From Shinella yambaruensis (GTDB taxonomy: Bacteria > Pseudomonadota > Alphaproteobacteria > Rhizobiales > Rhizobiaceae): a stretch of 64,000 nt of DNA. Shown piece by piece: positions 63,617-64,000 of the stretch. Both the position numbers and the translations under genes were made by a program. The notes under the pieces were generated by a model. The model was not told the origin of the DNA and searched no databases. It worked only from the letters and a program-made list of their open reading frames with translations. The stretch is taken from assembly GCF_022899355.1 (NCBI RefSeq), contig NZ_JALJCK010000011.1, positions 62,001 to 126,000 on the forward strand, given 5' to 3'. Each line of letters opens with the position of its first letter. Within the stretch, counting starts at the first letter, position 1.

Positions 63617-64000
63617 CGGCGGCTCTCGCCATCGACGGCCTCAGCGTCGTCTTCGACGATTTCGTTGCCCTCGAGGATGTCAGCCTCACGGTGGCGCCCG
63701 GCGAATCCTTCGGGCTCGTCGGGGAATCCGGTTCCGGCAAATCGACGCTGCTGCGGGCGGTCGCCGGGCTCGCCCCGGTTTCCGCCGGCACGATTGTCGT
63801 TGACGGCAAGATGCTCGGCGACAAGCGCGACAAGGCCTTCTATCGGCAGGTGCAGATGGTGTTCCAGGATCCCTATGGATCGCTGCACCCGCGCCAGACG
63901 GTCGACCGGCTGCTGCTGGAACCGCTCGCCATCCACGGCTTCGACGATTCGGAAAGCCGCATCGTGCGGGCGCTGGATGAGGTGGGGCTCGGCGCGAGCT
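63613..64000 (+). CDS. Peptide ABC transporter ATP-binding protein (DppF-like), truncated by window edge
   Basis: The first 129 residues of the second ATPase of the operon. Walker A is GESGSGKST, and QMVFQDPYGSLHPRQTVDRLLLEPL is the Q-loop region. The ATG at 63613 overlaps the DppD-like stop. The gene runs off the window, so its signature and Walker B motifs are not seen. Confidence 0.9.
   Translation, partial: MTAALAIDGLSVVFDDFVALEDVSLTVAPGESFGLVGESGSGKSTLLRAVAGLAPVSAGTIVVDGKMLGDKRDKAFYRQVQMVFQDPYGSLHPRQTVDRLLLEPLAIHGFDDSESRIVRALDEVGLGAS

Overview
The window is GC-rich DNA with tightly packed, often overlapping operons, strong G/C at third codon positions, and a very high density of ABC importers, oxidoreductases and GntR/LacI/AraC-type regulators. 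This is typical of the accessory chromosome, chromid or megaplasmid of a soil or plant-associated alphaproteobacterium, most likely a member of the Rhizobiales (Rhizobium/Ensifer/Shinella-like). That placement rests on gene style and composition, not on a search. I saw no tRNA, rRNA, CRISPR array, transposase, integrase or replication origin.

Layout. (A) 1-9562, plus strand: the 3' end of an unidentified gene, then a FadR-type GntR regulator and an operon with a ribose-family (CUT2) sugar importer, a GMC oxidoreductase with a short gluconate-dehydrogenase-subunit-3-like partner, an L-rhamnonate-dehydratase-like enolase-superfamily enzyme and two SDR dehydrogenases. It looks like non-phosphorylative oxidation of a (deoxy)sugar. 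(B) 9650-28672: a LacI-type repressor, divergent from about seventeen plus-strand genes. These are a branched-chain-amino-acid-type (HAAT) importer, GST, an intradiol ring-cleavage dioxygenase, SDR, a beta-keto acid cleavage enzyme, a zinc-independent MDR, cupin, an alpha/beta hydrolase lacking its nucleophilic Ser, an acyl-CoA dehydrogenase with Asp at the catalytic-base position, EtfBA, an AraC regulator and a two-subunit molybdenum hydroxylase. It looks like a catabolic super-operon for an aromatic or N-heterocyclic compound.

(C) 28789-39234, minus strand: a five-gene cassette in the order MoxR AAA+ ATPase, DUF5682 protein, WGR-DUF4132 giant protein, CoxE-like VWA protein, tandem-SWIM protein. 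The genes overlap or nearly abut, and one promoter candidate lies upstream. This is the best candidate in the window for a poorly described system: a chaperone/effector-type machine rather than metabolism. (D) 39537-43457: an amidase with an extra C-terminal domain, a small partner gene, and two orphan small genes.

(E) 43458-58914: two divergent operons around a GntR/LacI-hybrid (AraR-like) regulator. The minus-strand arm encodes a CUT1 carbohydrate importer with a cytoplasmic formylglycine-type sulfatase and a PHP-domain protein. The plus-strand arm encodes a NitT/TauT-type importer, two Gfo/Idh/MocA oxidoreductases and a glucokinase-family kinase. Similar TACAAT-containing palindromes lie in front of both arms, so they are probably one regulon, possibly for a sulfated sugar or sugar derivative. 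(F) 59137-64000: a Dpp/Opp-type peptide ABC importer operon, cut off at the window edge inside the second ATPase gene.
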